A stretch of DNA of 64,000 bases from RHKX01 sp963820055 (lineage in GTDB: Bacteria > Actinomycetota > Thermoleophilia > Solirubrobacterales > 70-9), in contig CAWFYJ010000001.1 in assembly GCA_963820055.1 (NCBI GenBank), positions 62,001 to 126,000 on the forward strand, given 5' to 3'. The first letter of the stretch is position 1; each line of letters opens with the position of its first letter. Shown here in pieces: positions 1 through 10,397 of the stretch. The notes below the pieces were generated by a model that searched no databases, was not told where the DNA came from, and saw only the letters and a program-made list of their open reading frames with translations. The position numbers and the translations under genes were made by a program.

Positions 1-19
1 GACTGATTAGATTCGCGCC

Positions 20-445
20 ATGCAGCGCCTCATCTTCGACCAGGACTATGCCCTTCCGCCCGAGCGGGTCTTCGATTACTTCGCCGAGCACGAGAACCTC
101 GCCGCCGTCTTCGGAGCCAAGGTGACCCGGCTCAAGAACGGGACCGACGGCCACCGCAACGGCGTCGGCTCGGCCCGGGAGCTCAAGGTCGGCCCCACGC
201 CGCCGTTCGAGGAGACCGTCACCGAGTACGTCCCGAACGAGCTGATCGCCTACGAGATCACCAAGGGCTCCCCGCTGAAGGGCCACCACGGCGAGATGCG
301 CTTCACGCAGGAGGGCGACAAGACGCACCTCCACTACGAGATCTCCTTCGCCTCCAAGATCCCCGGCGTCGACTTCATCGTCGCTCAGGGCCTGAAGAAG
401 AACGTCGGCAAGGGCCTGGCGGCCGCCGAGTCCAAGATCGGCTGA
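20..445 (+). CDS. SRPBCC-family (START-like) protein
   Basis: A 141-residue cytoplasmic protein with the polyketide-cyclase/dehydrase (SRPBCC) pattern. An N-terminal strand running into LPPERVFDYFAEHENL is the typical 'P-x-x-V-F-x-Y' start, and a late GEMRFTQEGDKTHLHYEI strand pair and a C-terminal amphipathic helix follow. The family forms a helix-grip cavity that binds hydrophobic ligands; no ligand can be named from sequence. There is no signal peptide or membrane segment. The ATG at 20 is the first possible start in this window, and only 19 bases precede it, so promoter and operon context cannot be seen. The convergent neighbour is aconitase, across a gap rich in inverted repeats. Confidence 0.8.
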   Translation: MQRLIFDQDYALPPERVFDYFAEHENLAAVFGAKVTRLKNGTDGHRNGVGSARELKVGPTPPFEETVTEYVPNELIAYEITKGSPLKGHHGEMRFTQEGDKTHLHYEISFASKIPGVDFIVAQGLKKNVGKGLAAAESKIG

Positions 446-479
446 CGCGCCGGGTCGCTGAGCTGAGTTCCACGAGGCC

Positions 480-559
480 GGGGGCGCCGGGAGCGGACCC
501 GCCGGGGCAACTCGCTTCGCTCGTGCTCGAGTCCCGTCGGGACCGCTCCCGACGCCCCC
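480..559. repeat. 27-nt inverted repeat, probable bidirectional terminator
   Basis: The arms at 480-506 and 533-559 are complementary except for three positions, with a 26-nt loop. The element lies just after the stop of the SRPBCC gene and before the convergent aconitase stop. A factor-assisted terminator or a short interspersed repeat fits. There is no T-run, as is usual in high-GC actinobacteria. Confidence 0.6.
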
Positions 560-603
560 CTCACCGCCTCAGCCCGGCCCGACCGACACAGCCCGTAGCG
601 GGC

Positions 604-735
604 TCAGCCCTGCTGTTTTGGCGAGGCTGCGAGCCCGCGAATCAAGGAGGAGGCCGGCGACGCGGCCGTATGGGCCGCGAGCCGGCCGGCGACGCCGAGT
701 CGCGGCCTCGCAGGCCGCCAAAAAGAGATGGGCTG
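604..735. repeat. Long imperfect inverted repeat in the 446-918 gene-free gap
   Basis: The left arm (604-639) holds GGCTCAGCCC, a TTTTGGC tract and a GC-rich stem. The right arm (701-735) is its imperfect complement, with GCCAAAA and GGGCTG in mirror order. The roughly 60-nt loop contains its own small palindrome around 661-680 and a repeated GCCGGCGACG. I see no credible gene in 446-918; the open frames there lack a ribosome site and look like GC-skew artefacts. Confidence 0.5.
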
Positions 736-918
736 GGGTTTGGACCGCGGGAGGCAGGGGGTCCGCGCGGCCCGCACCCCAGCCCGCGCGTCGGTAGCCA
801 GGGAGGGATGCCGACGCGATCGCCCCCGGAGGCGGGACTAACCGGGGACGAGCTTTATGAAACCTGCACTTCCATTCTGCTACATCGGAGCCGGAGGTGC
901 AATGCCGCTGACCCAGGG

Positions 919-3726
<2,808 letters not shown>

Positions 3727-3756
3727 CTCGTCTCCTTCTCGGCGCCCGCGAGGGCG

Positions 3757-4080
3757 CTAGTCGCTGTCTTCTTTCTCGGACGCCTTCTCGTGGTCCGCCT
3801 CGCCGTAGATCGTAAGGCCCTCGGAGCGCGCGTCCTCTTCGGGGAAGCCGTCGCCGAGCGGATGCCCGTGCTTGTCGCCGTGCGATGCGGATTGGATGAG
3901 CTGCTCCTCGGCCAGCTCGAAGCCCTCGGCGACCCCTTCTCCGCCCTCGGCGAGCGGGCGCTCGGCCTCGGGGAGCCGCTGCGTGTCGGTGTGGCCGCCG
4001 ATTTCGGCGGCCTCCGCTGCGGCGGCGGCTTCCTCCTCGGCGACCAGGTCGCGCTGACGGTCTTCGGCTCGTTCGGTCAT
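3757..4080 (-). CDS. Small acidic hypothetical protein
   Basis: A 107-residue, highly charged protein I do not recognise. The N-terminal 30 residues are an Ala/Glu-rich predicted helix. The rest is Glu/Asp/Gly/His-rich and probably disordered, ending in EKASEKEDSD. There is no signal peptide or membrane segment. I chose the ATG at 4078-4080 because GGAGG lies at good spacing upstream; the frame stays open further upstream, but that part is Arg/Pro/Ser-rich noise overlapping the SDR gene. It sits 30 bases ahead of acnA and 67 bases after the SDR start region's stop, so it may be the middle gene of a three-gene unit. Confidence 0.65.
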   Translation of the reverse strand: MTERAEDRQRDLVAEEEAAAAAEAAEIGGHTDTQRLPEAERPLAEGGEGVAEGFELAEEQLIQSASHGDKHGHPLGDGFPEEDARSEGLTIYGEADHEKASEKEDSD

Positions 4081-4147
4081 GACGCCTCCACGGTATGCCT
4101 CGGGGGGATATGGGAAAACTACTCGCCGGGCCGCCGCCGGGCGAGGC

Positions 4148-4960
4148 TCAGCGCTTGTCGACCTGGCCGCGCGCGAGCTGGTCGGCGACCTTGGTGCCCC
4201 CACCGCGCTGGGCGCGGGCGGCGACGCCGGGGAAGATGTGGGCGAAGCCGGCGAGAAAGCGCTGCTGAACCGGCGCGACGGCCATCTCGGCCTTGTTCTG
4301 CTCGATCGCCTTGACGACGCCGGCGGCGACCTCCTCGGGTGTGGAAGTGCCGACGCCGGGCGGGACCTTCGCGCCGGAGTCGGCGAACATGCCGGCGTCG
4401 CGGATGAACCCGGGCAGGACGACGGAGACGCCGACTCCCGCACGGTCGCCGGCGAGGTCCTCGCGGAGGGCCAGGGCGAAGCCGCGAAGGCCGAACTTCG
4501 TCGCGTTGTAGACGGAGGCGCGGGGTGAGGCGGCCTTGCCGGCCAGCGAGGAGACGAGGACCACGTGGCCGCCGTGGCGCTCGATCATCCCCGGCAGCAG
4601 CTGGTGGGCGAGGGTCATCGGCGCCTCGAGGTTGACCCGGACGGCCCGGGCGATCTCGTCGGCGCTGAAGTCGGAGAGGCGGCCGGAGCCAGGAAGGCCG
4701 GCGTTGGCGACGAGGAGGTCGATGTCGCCGGCGGCGCTCGCCTCGGCGGCGAGCCGCTCGGCGGCGCCGGGCTCGGCGAGGTCGGAGACGACGACCGAGT
4801 GGCCGCCCCCGGGAAGCGAGGCGGCGAGGGCTTCGAGCTCTTCCCCCTTGCGGGAACTGAGGACGACGGAGGCGCCGCGTTCGGCGAGCGCGGTCGCGAT
4901 CGCCCGGCCGATCCCGCCGGTCGCCCCCGTCAGCAGCGCTCGTTTCCCGGCGATCTCCAT
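4148..4960 (-). CDS. SDR-family NAD(P)-dependent oxidoreductase
   Basis: A 270-residue classical short-chain dehydrogenase. The nucleotide-binding TGATGGIGRA is at residues 11-20, NAG at 86-88, the catalytic Ser near 138, and the YNATK motif gives Tyr151 and Lys155. The C-terminus ends in a basic tail and may prefer a bulky or lipid substrate, since the sequence resembles the acyl/steroid SDR types, but no substrate can be assigned. It is divergent from the c-di-AMP riboswitch/NlpC unit, with about 120 bases of shared upstream DNA. Confidence 0.9.
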   Translation of the reverse strand: MEIAGKRALLTGATGGIGRAIATALAERGASVVLSSRKGEELEALAASLPGGGHSVVVSDLAEPGAAERLAAEASAAGDIDLLVANAGLPGSGRLSDFSADEIARAVRVNLEAPMTLAHQLLPGMIERHGGHVVLVSSLAGKAASPRASVYNATKFGLRGFALALREDLAGDRAGVGVSVVLPGFIRDAGMFADSGAKVPPGVGTSTPEEVAAGVVKAIEQNKAEMAVAPVQQRFLAGFAHIFPGVAARAQRGGGTKVADQLARGQVDKR

Positions 4961-5031
4961 TGCCGCAACCTACAGGCCGGAAGGCGGCCGGGCCCAGCCG
5001 ATCGGCCATTTCATGCGACGAGGGACCGTCT

Positions 5032-5058
5032 GTGAGCGTTTGCTTGCAGAACGCTCAC
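5032..5058. promoter_or_regulatory. Perfect 9-bp inverted repeat (candidate operator)
   Basis: GTGAGCGTT at 5032-5040 and AACGCTCAC at 5050-5058 are exact complements around a 9-nt spacer. The right arm overlaps the spacer of a plausible promoter for the downstream riboswitch unit, so a regulator bound here could block RNA polymerase. No regulator can be named. Confidence 0.5.
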
Positions 5059-5072
5059 CGGTTCGCTACAGT
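5044..5072 (+). promoter_or_regulatory. Candidate sigma-70-type promoter for riboswitch/NlpC unit
   Basis: TTGCAG (5044-5049) and TACAGT (5067-5072) are separated by 17 bases. The implied start near 5079 would begin the transcript just before the c-di-AMP riboswitch fold. It matches the consensus only partly and no start site data are available. Confidence 0.45.
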
Positions 5073-5083
5073 GCCGCGACCCT

Positions 5084-5222
5084 AACGCCGAGTCTCCGAA
5101 GGCCGGAGAGCGGGGGACCCAACCAGGACCCCGAGTACATGGGGCTAATCCACCCGATTCGGTGGAGGCGCAGGCTCCGAGCAGCGCCAGCCCGTCAGCT
5201 AACCCCGCAGGCGCAAGCGAGC
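5084..5222 (+). ncRNA. c-di-AMP riboswitch (ydaO-yuaA class)
   Basis: The leader carries the conserved blocks of the ydaO-yuaA class: CCGAGTCTCCGAAGGCCGG near 5088, the AGAGCGGGGGACC segment, and GCCCGTCAGCTAACCCCGC followed by AGGCGCAAGCGAGCC. The aptamer ends about ten bases before the start codon of an NlpC/P60 gene. In actinobacteria this class typically precedes cell-wall hydrolase genes and turns expression down when c-di-AMP is high. The ligand class is secure from conserved sequence and context; direction of control is inferred from family knowledge. Confidence 0.93.
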
Positions 5223-5232
5223 CAAAAGGAAT

Positions 5233-5784
5233 ATGCACAGACTCAGATCGAACCCGACGGCGCATCGCGCCGCCATGTCCGTGATCGCAGCCTTCGCAGT
5301 GACGGCCGCGGTCTTCCTCCTCCTCTCCGCCTCGGCAGTCGCCGGCGGCGGCCTCAGCACGAGCCCGAAGTCCGGCAAGCCCGGCAAGGCCAAGCTGCTC
5401 TCGAGCGGTAAGGCCGTCCCGCCTAAGAACGCCCCGAAGCGGGTCGTTCGCGCGATCAAGGCCGCCAACCACATCCGCAAGACCAAGTACGTCTGGGGCG
5501 GCGGCCACGGCGACTTCAAGGACAACGGCTACGACTGCTCCGGCGCGGTCAGCTACATGCTCCACGGCGCCCGGATGCTGAAGACGCCGATGACCTCCGG
5601 CTCCCTCGCGGGCTGGGGCAAGAAGCACAAGGGCAAGTGGATCACCGTCTACGCCAACTCCGGCCACACCTACGCCGTGGTCGCCGGCCTCCGCTGGGAC
5701 ACCTCCGGCGGCCCCGGCCCGCGCTGGCACAGGGGCATGCGCAGCCGCAGCGGCTACGCGGTCCGTCACTACAAGCGCTATTAG
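5233..5784 (+). CDS. Secreted NlpC/P60-family cell-wall hydrolase
   Basis: A 183-residue protein with a signal peptide (hydrophobic stretch about residues 15-37, cleavage near AVAGG), a basic Gly/Lys/Pro linker, and a C-terminal NlpC/P60-like papain-fold domain. The catalytic Cys lies in YDCSGAVSY (Cys102) and the likely His in SGHTYAVV (His145). Family members cut peptide stems of peptidoglycan. The ATG at 5233 follows an AAAGGA ribosome site directly after the riboswitch, so expression is probably set by c-di-AMP. The domain is small and lacks extra wall-binding modules. Its 3' neighbour, ald, is convergent. Confidence 0.88.
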   Translation: MHRLRSNPTAHRAAMSVIAAFAVTAAVFLLLSASAVAGGGLSTSPKSGKPGKAKLLSSGKAVPPKNAPKRVVRAIKAANHIRKTKYVWGGGHGDFKDNGYDCSGAVSYMLHGARMLKTPMTSGSLAGWGKKHKGKWITVYANSGHTYAVVAGLRWDTSGGPGPRWHRGMRSRSGYAVRHYKRY

Positions 5785-5808
5785 GAAGACCGGGCGGGTC
5801 CGGGGCCA

Positions 5809-5857
5809 GTGGTCCAGATTTGGTCCGCTATCCGGACCAAATCCCCGCCACTGCTCA
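5809..5857. terminator. Stem-loop terminator between nlpC and ald
   Basis: A perfect 11-bp stem, GATTTGGTCCG paired with CGGACCAAATC, closes a 5-nt loop, and CAGTGG/CCACTG pairs outside it. It lies right after the NlpC/P60 stop in a convergent gap and can serve both directions. The following 5860-6000 has no gene and carries a degenerate copy of an intergenic repeat. Confidence 0.65.
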
Positions 5858-5944
5858 CTTTGGCCCGGTCCGGTCGGCCGACCGTGCTCACCGCAGGGAC
5901 GACTGTCGGGCGGCGGTGGCGAAGGCCGGGCAGCGGTGGCCGAC

Positions 5945-5973
5945 GGCCGAACTCCGTAAGTGCCGGAGGACGT
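5945..5973. repeat. Degenerate copy of GGCCGAACTCCG...GCCGGAGG intergenic repeat
   Basis: The segment GGCCGAACTCCG, a short variable loop and GCCGGAGG match the core of the exact 36-nt repeat at 29004-29039 and 60484-60519. The loop differs, but the CTCCG/CGGAG stem is kept, which suggests the hairpin rather than the loop is conserved. Confidence 0.5.
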
Positions 5974-6007
5974 CGGGCGCCGCTGCCCGGCCGCGACCCT
6001 ACGCCGC

Positions 6008-7129
6008 TCAGCCGATCCCCAGCGCCTCCTTGACCGGGACGTACTCGCTGCCGACCCCCTCGGCGACGCCGGGATGGGTGACCTTGCCGGCGGCGACGTT
6101 GACTCCGGGCCAGAGGCCGGGGTCGCGCTCGAGGGCGCCCTCGACGCCGTTGTCGGCGAACGAGAGGACGTACGGCAGGGTCGCGTTAGTGAGCGCGTAG
6201 GTCGAGGTGATCGGCACCGCGCCCGGCATGTTCGCCACGCAGTAGTGGGTGATGCCGTCGACCTCGTAGACGGGGTCGGTGTGGGTGGTCGGCTTCGAGG
6301 TCTCGAAGCAGCCGCCCTGGTCGATCGCGACGTCGACGAGGACCGCGTTCTTCTTCATCAGACCGAGCTGATCGCGCTTGATGACGTGCGGTGCGCGAGC
6401 GCCCTGGACGAGGACCGCGCCGATGACGAGGTCCATGCTCGGCAGCATCTTCTCGATCGACAGCGTCGAGCTGTAGACGGTCGACAGGGATCCGCCGAAC
6501 TGCAGGTCGGCGCGGCGCAGCGCGTCGATGTTGAGGTCGAACAGGAACACGTCGGCCGCCATCCCGACGGCGATCTGTGCGGCGTTGATCCCGACCGCTC
6601 CGGCGCCGATCACCATCACGTTCGCGGCGGCGACGCCGGGGACGCCGCCGAGCAGGATGCCGCGGCCGCCCATCGGCTTCTCGAGGAAGAAGGCGCCCGA
6701 CTGGGTCGCCAGGCGCCCGGCGATCTCGCTCATCGGCGCCAGCAGCGGCAGGCCGCCGTTGGCGTCCTCGACGGTCTCGTAGGCGATGCAGGTCGCCCCG
6801 GAGTTGCAGAGTCCCTCCGTCAGCGCCGGCGCCGGAGCGAGATGGAGGTAGGTGAACAGCGTCTGGTCGGGACGCAGCATCTCGACCTCGATCGCCTGCG
6901 GCTCCTTGACCCCGAGCAGCATCTCCGACTTCTCGAAGACCTCCTCGGCGGTGGCGACGATCGTCGCGCCCTGCGCCTCGTAGTCGGCATCGGAGATGGC
7001 GCTGCCCTCTCCGGCCCCCTTCTGGATCAGGACCTCGTGCCCATGCTCGGCGAGCTCACGCGCTCCGACGGCCGTCAGCGCGACGCGGTACTCCTCCTCC
7101 TTGATCTCGGTGGGGACTCCAACCTTCAT
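6008..7129 (-). CDS. ald: Alanine dehydrogenase
   Basis: A 373-residue NAD-dependent enzyme for reversible deamination of L-alanine to pyruvate and ammonia. The length and the start MKVGVPTEIKEEEYRVAL are classic for the family. Catalytic Lys lies in GVKEP, catalytic His in YLHLAPAPALTE, and the Rossmann motif is VIGAGAVGINAAQIA. AGAGGAG-like sequence precedes the ATG. It is about 40 bases downstream of the PucR regulator gene on the same strand. Placed after a pyruvate-type aminotransferase, it would recycle the alanine formed there back to pyruvate; that link is inference from context. Confidence 0.95.
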   Translation of the reverse strand: MKVGVPTEIKEEEYRVALTAVGARELAEHGHEVLIQKGAGEGSAISDADYEAQGATIVATAEEVFEKSEMLLGVKEPQAIEVEMLRPDQTLFTYLHLAPAPALTEGLCNSGATCIAYETVEDANGGLPLLAPMSEIAGRLATQSGAFFLEKPMGGRGILLGGVPGVAAANVMVIGAGAVGINAAQIAVGMAADVFLFDLNIDALRRADLQFGGSLSTVYSSTLSIEKMLPSMDLVIGAVLVQGARAPHVIKRDQLGLMKKNAVLVDVAIDQGGCFETSKPTTHTDPVYEVDGITHYCVANMPGAVPITSTYALTNATLPYVLSFADNGVEGALERDPGLWPGVNVAAGKVTHPGVAEGVGSEYVPVKEALGIG

Positions 7130-7169
7130 CGGCTCTCCTCTTTCGGTCGTATGTTGGCTGTCTCGAAGT

Positions 7170-8723
7170 TCATCTCACCAGTTCCCGGGCGCGCAACGCA
7201 AGCCAGAGCTCGATCCGGTCCTGCGCCTGGGCGAGGTCCCGTCCGGTCAGCTCCTCGATCCTCCGGATCCGGTAGCGGAGCGTATGCCGGTGGCAGTAGA
7301 GATCGCGTGCCGCCCGCTCCCACTGCCCGTTGCGCTCGATGAACGCCTCCAGCGAGCGGAGCAGCTCCGGCCCGTACTCCCCCTCCCCCTCCGAGATCGG
7401 GCCGAGCAGGTTGTCGGCGTAAGTCCGGAGCGCGTCGTCGTCCTGAAGGGAGAGGAGCAGGGTGAACGCCCCGAGGTCGCGATGGGAGGCGACGTCGGGT
7501 GTGTGGCCGTTGGCCATCGCCGTCGCCTCGAGCGCGCAACGCGCCTCGTGGAAGGCGCGGCGCAGCGATGCGACCTGAGTTGGCCGGCTCGCGGCCGCCC
7601 GGACCTTCCGCCCCGAGGCCGCCAGCGCGGTCCGGCCCTCGCGGGCGAGCTCGACGGGATCCCGCTCACCGGGGTCGACGATCGCGCAGAGCAGCGGCCG
7701 GCCGGCGGCGGCGTTGACGGCGACGACCGACGGAACCGCGAGCGACTCGGCCAGCAGCACCGGGTCGTCGGCGGACTCCTCGAGCTCGTAGAGGAGGATC
7801 GCGACGCGTGCGTCGATGCCGAACGGCTGCAGGCGCCCACGTAGGTCCTCGTCGCCGAGCTGTCCCCCGAGTGCCTCGGCCAGAACGTCGCCGGCGAGCC
7901 GGCGCTCGGTCTCGCGGACCGCCCGCTCGCGCATCATCTCCAAGGCGACGACCATCGCAGCCTGACGGGCGAGGAGCCGCTCGAGATCGCCGATCTGGCC
8001 GCCGCGGCGGGCGAGGACCAGCCAGTGGCCGCGCTGCCCGCTGCCGCCGAGGGGCACCGGGACGGCGACGGCGCGCCCGGCCAGCGAGCCCCGCTCGGCG
8101 ACGAACATCACCTGGCGGCCCGCCCCGGCCCGCTCGTTGACCTCGATCCGGATGTCGGAGGTGGCCTGCTGGGAAAAGCCGCGCTCCTGGGGATGGCGCA
8201 CGAGCTCGATGCCGCGGTCGTCGAGGAGCAACGCCGCCCCGGCGACTGACTCGGCGATGGCGCGCATGACCTCGGAGAGGCCGCGCTCGGCGAGGACGAG
8301 GCCCTCGAGGAGTGCGTGGACCTCGACGCTGCGCTCGAGCGCTGCGTAGCCCTCGTTGATCAGGCGGGTGGATGCCCACTTGGTGATCGCGATGAAGGGC
8401 AGCTCGAACGGGAGCTCGAAGAGCGGCAGCCCCTGCGCCTCGGCCTCCTCGATCAAGGGCGCCGGCAGCTCAGCGTGGTCGAGCCCAACCGCGAGACCGA
8501 GGCCGGCCGCGTCCTTGCCGGCGAGCAGGCGCACGAACTTGCGCTGGCGGGCGGCGGTCTTCAGGTTCAGACCGTTCGTCAGCAGCAGCTCGCCGCCGGA
8601 CAGAAACGGCGTCGGGTCCTCGAGCTCGGAGATGTGCACCCAGCGGATCGGGTTGTCCTCCGCCGCGGCCTCGACGGCGAGCTCGAGGCCGAACTCGTCG
8701 AGGAGGCTGCCGACGGAGAGCAC
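7170..8723 (-). CDS. PucR-family transcriptional regulator
   Basis: A 517-residue regulator. The N-terminal PucR domain starts with LSVGSLLDEFGLEL and contains GGELLLTNGLNL. A central GGDEF-like/GAF region follows, and a C-terminal helix-turn-helix of the PucR/CdaR type reads RHTLRYRIRRIEELTGRDL. I chose the GTG at 8721-8723, the first usable start after the stop of the upstream reading; no strong ribosome site is visible. It lies between the aminotransferase gene (35 bases upstream) and ald, so the regulator is embedded in the operon it probably controls. PucR proteins usually sense nitrogen compounds; here polyamine or GABA-type metabolites are the natural guess. Confidence 0.88.
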   Translation of the reverse strand: MLSVGSLLDEFGLELAVEAAAEDNPIRWVHISELEDPTPFLSGGELLLTNGLNLKTAARQRKFVRLLAGKDAAGLGLAVGLDHAELPAPLIEEAEAQGLPLFELPFELPFIAITKWASTRLINEGYAALERSVEVHALLEGLVLAERGLSEVMRAIAESVAGAALLLDDRGIELVRHPQERGFSQQATSDIRIEVNERAGAGRQVMFVAERGSLAGRAVAVPVPLGGSGQRGHWLVLARRGGQIGDLERLLARQAAMVVALEMMRERAVRETERRLAGDVLAEALGGQLGDEDLRGRLQPFGIDARVAILLYELEESADDPVLLAESLAVPSVVAVNAAAGRPLLCAIVDPGERDPVELAREGRTALAASGRKVRAAASRPTQVASLRRAFHEARCALEATAMANGHTPDVASHRDLGAFTLLLSLQDDDALRTYADNLLGPISEGEGEYGPELLRSLEAFIERNGQWERAARDLYCHRHTLRYRIRRIEELTGRDLAQAQDRIELWLALRARELVR

Positions 8724-8758
8724 GATTCGGGTGGCGGTCGCCGGCCCGGGGCGGGCCG

Positions 8759-10162
8759 TTACTCGGCCGTGACCTTGTCCCAGGCCTCTTCGAGGACCGA
8801 CCGCAGGACCGTCCCGATCTCCTGGAACTGCTCGGAGCCGCAGGTGAGCGGCGGCGCGAGCTGGATGACGGGGTCGCCGCGATCGTCGGCGCGGCAGATG
8901 ATCCCGCGCTTGTAGAGCTCGCCCGAGAGGAAGCCGCGGAGCAGCCATTCCGACTCGTCGTGATCGAAGCCCTCGAGCGTGTCGCGGTCCTTGACCAGCT
9001 CGATCGCGTGGAAGTATCCGGCGCCGCGAACGTCGCCGACGATCGGGATGTCGCGGAGGTCCTCCAGCGTCTGCCGGAACTCGCCCTCGTTGCGGAGCAC
9101 GTGCCCGCAGAGATCCTCGTCCGCGAAGACGTCGAGGTTGCGCAGCGCGACGGCGGCGGCGACCGGGTGGCCGCCGAACGTCGAGCCGTGCGCGAATGAC
9201 GCCGTCCCCGTGGAGAACGGCTCGAACACCTCGTCGGAGGCGATCATCGCCCCCATCGGGATGTAGGCGCCGGTCAGCGCCTTCGCCGTCGTGATGATGT
9301 CCGGCTGGTAGTCGTAGCGCTGTGCACCGAAGTAGTGGCCGAGGCGACCCCACGAGCAGATCACCTCGTCGGAGATCAGCAGCACTCCGAACTCGTCACA
9401 GATCTCACGGACCCGCTGGAAGTAACCCTCCTGCGGCGGAATGCAGCCGCCGGCGTTCTGGAGCGGCTCGAGGATGACGGCGGCGACCGTCTCCGGTCCC
9501 TCGAACTCGATCCGGTCGCGCAGCCGCTCGGCGGCCCAGAGGTTGTCCCGCTCGGTTGGCCAGCGCAGGTGGTTGGTGTTCGGGACGTGGGAGCCACCGG
9601 GCATCGAGGGCTCGAAGGGGACCTTCAGCGACGTGATGCCGGTGGCGGTCAGCGCTCCCATCGTGGTGCCGTGGTAGGCGACCTCGCGGGAGATGATCTT
9701 GTGACGCTGGCCGCGTCCATGGGCGCGATGCCAGTTGCGGGCGACCTTGATCGCCGCCTCGACCGCCTCCGAGCCGGAGTTGGTGAAGAAGACGTGATTG
9801 AGGTCACCGGGGGCCAGGTGAGCGACCCGCTCGGCCAGCTCGATCGAGCGGGGGTGCGCGTAGCTCCAGTTCGTGTAGAAGTCGAGCTCCTTGACCTGGG
9901 CGGCGGCGGCTTCGCCGTACTCGGCACGGCCGTGGCCGGCGTTGCAGCAGAAGAGGGCGCTCAGCGCGTCGAGGTAGCGGTTGCCGTGGTCGTCCCAGAC
10001 GTAAGGCCCTTCGCCCTTCGCGATGATCGGGATCTCGTGCTCGTCGTCGTAGCCGCCCATGCGCGAGAAGTGCATCCAGAGGTGCTTGCGCGCGCTCTCC
10101 TGCAGGTTCGAGCCTGCGGCTTCGCTGTTCGGGTGGACGTCCTGAGGGGTGCTGACTGCCAC
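8759..10162 (-). CDS. Class III (omega) aminotransferase, putrescine/GABA type
   Basis: A 467-residue PLP enzyme of aminotransferase class III. Visible features are FFTNSGSEAVEAAIK (cofactor phosphate region), LISDEVICSWGRLG with the PLP-pyridine Asp, and TTAKALTGAYIPMGAM with the Schiff-base Lys. It resembles pyruvate-dependent omega-amino acid and putrescine aminotransferases (SpuC-like). I chose the GTG at 10160-10162 with AAGGAG upstream; the frame is open 24 codons further. It is divergent from a PotABCD-type importer with aldehyde dehydrogenase, so the pathway putrescine to 4-aminobutanal to GABA is likely. Exact substrate is unproven. Confidence 0.9.
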   Translation of the reverse strand: MAVSTPQDVHPNSEAAGSNLQESARKHLWMHFSRMGGYDDEHEIPIIAKGEGPYVWDDHGNRYLDALSALFCCNAGHGRAEYGEAAAAQVKELDFYTNWSYAHPRSIELAERVAHLAPGDLNHVFFTNSGSEAVEAAIKVARNWHRAHGRGQRHKIISREVAYHGTTMGALTATGITSLKVPFEPSMPGGSHVPNTNHLRWPTERDNLWAAERLRDRIEFEGPETVAAVILEPLQNAGGCIPPQEGYFQRVREICDEFGVLLISDEVICSWGRLGHYFGAQRYDYQPDIITTAKALTGAYIPMGAMIASDEVFEPFSTGTASFAHGSTFGGHPVAAAVALRNLDVFADEDLCGHVLRNEGEFRQTLEDLRDIPIVGDVRGAGYFHAIELVKDRDTLEGFDHDESEWLLRGFLSGELYKRGIICRADDRGDPVIQLAPPLTCGSEQFQEIGTVLRSVLEEAWDKVTAE

Positions 10163-10265
10163 GGTTCCCTCACTCTCCTTCGGGGTTGACTCGACGCTTT
10201 GCACAAAGGTAGAACGTCGAATTGGGTGGCACAACCCGGATTTGGTTCAAGCCAACGTGCATCGA

Positions 10266-10282
10266 TTGTACGCAGCGTACAA
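10266..10282. promoter_or_regulatory. Palindromic operator candidate in divergent polyamine promoter region
   Basis: TTGTACGC-A-GCGTACAA is a perfect 8-bp palindrome with a single central base, in the 235-base gap between the aminotransferase gene and the importer operon. Such a site fits a dimeric regulator, for example the neighbouring PucR protein, but which protein binds is unknown. Confidence 0.55.
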
Positions 10283-10304
10283 CGATCGTCCGTCCAGTTA
10301 GGAC

Positions 10305-10325
10305 AACCGCGGAACTTTCGCGGTT
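10305..10325. promoter_or_regulatory. Second inverted repeat, polyamine promoter region
   Basis: AACCGCG and CGCGGTT are exact complements around a 7-nt spacer, 22 bases beyond the TTGTACGC palindrome and about 70-90 bases upstream of the importer ATPase start. It could be an operator or a leader hairpin. Confidence 0.4.
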
Positions 10326-10397
10326 CCCCGTTTCTGGATACTCCCAATCGGTTAGGTTTCCCCGGAGGCAATCGTTCCGGACCTGTGAGGAGGAGTT

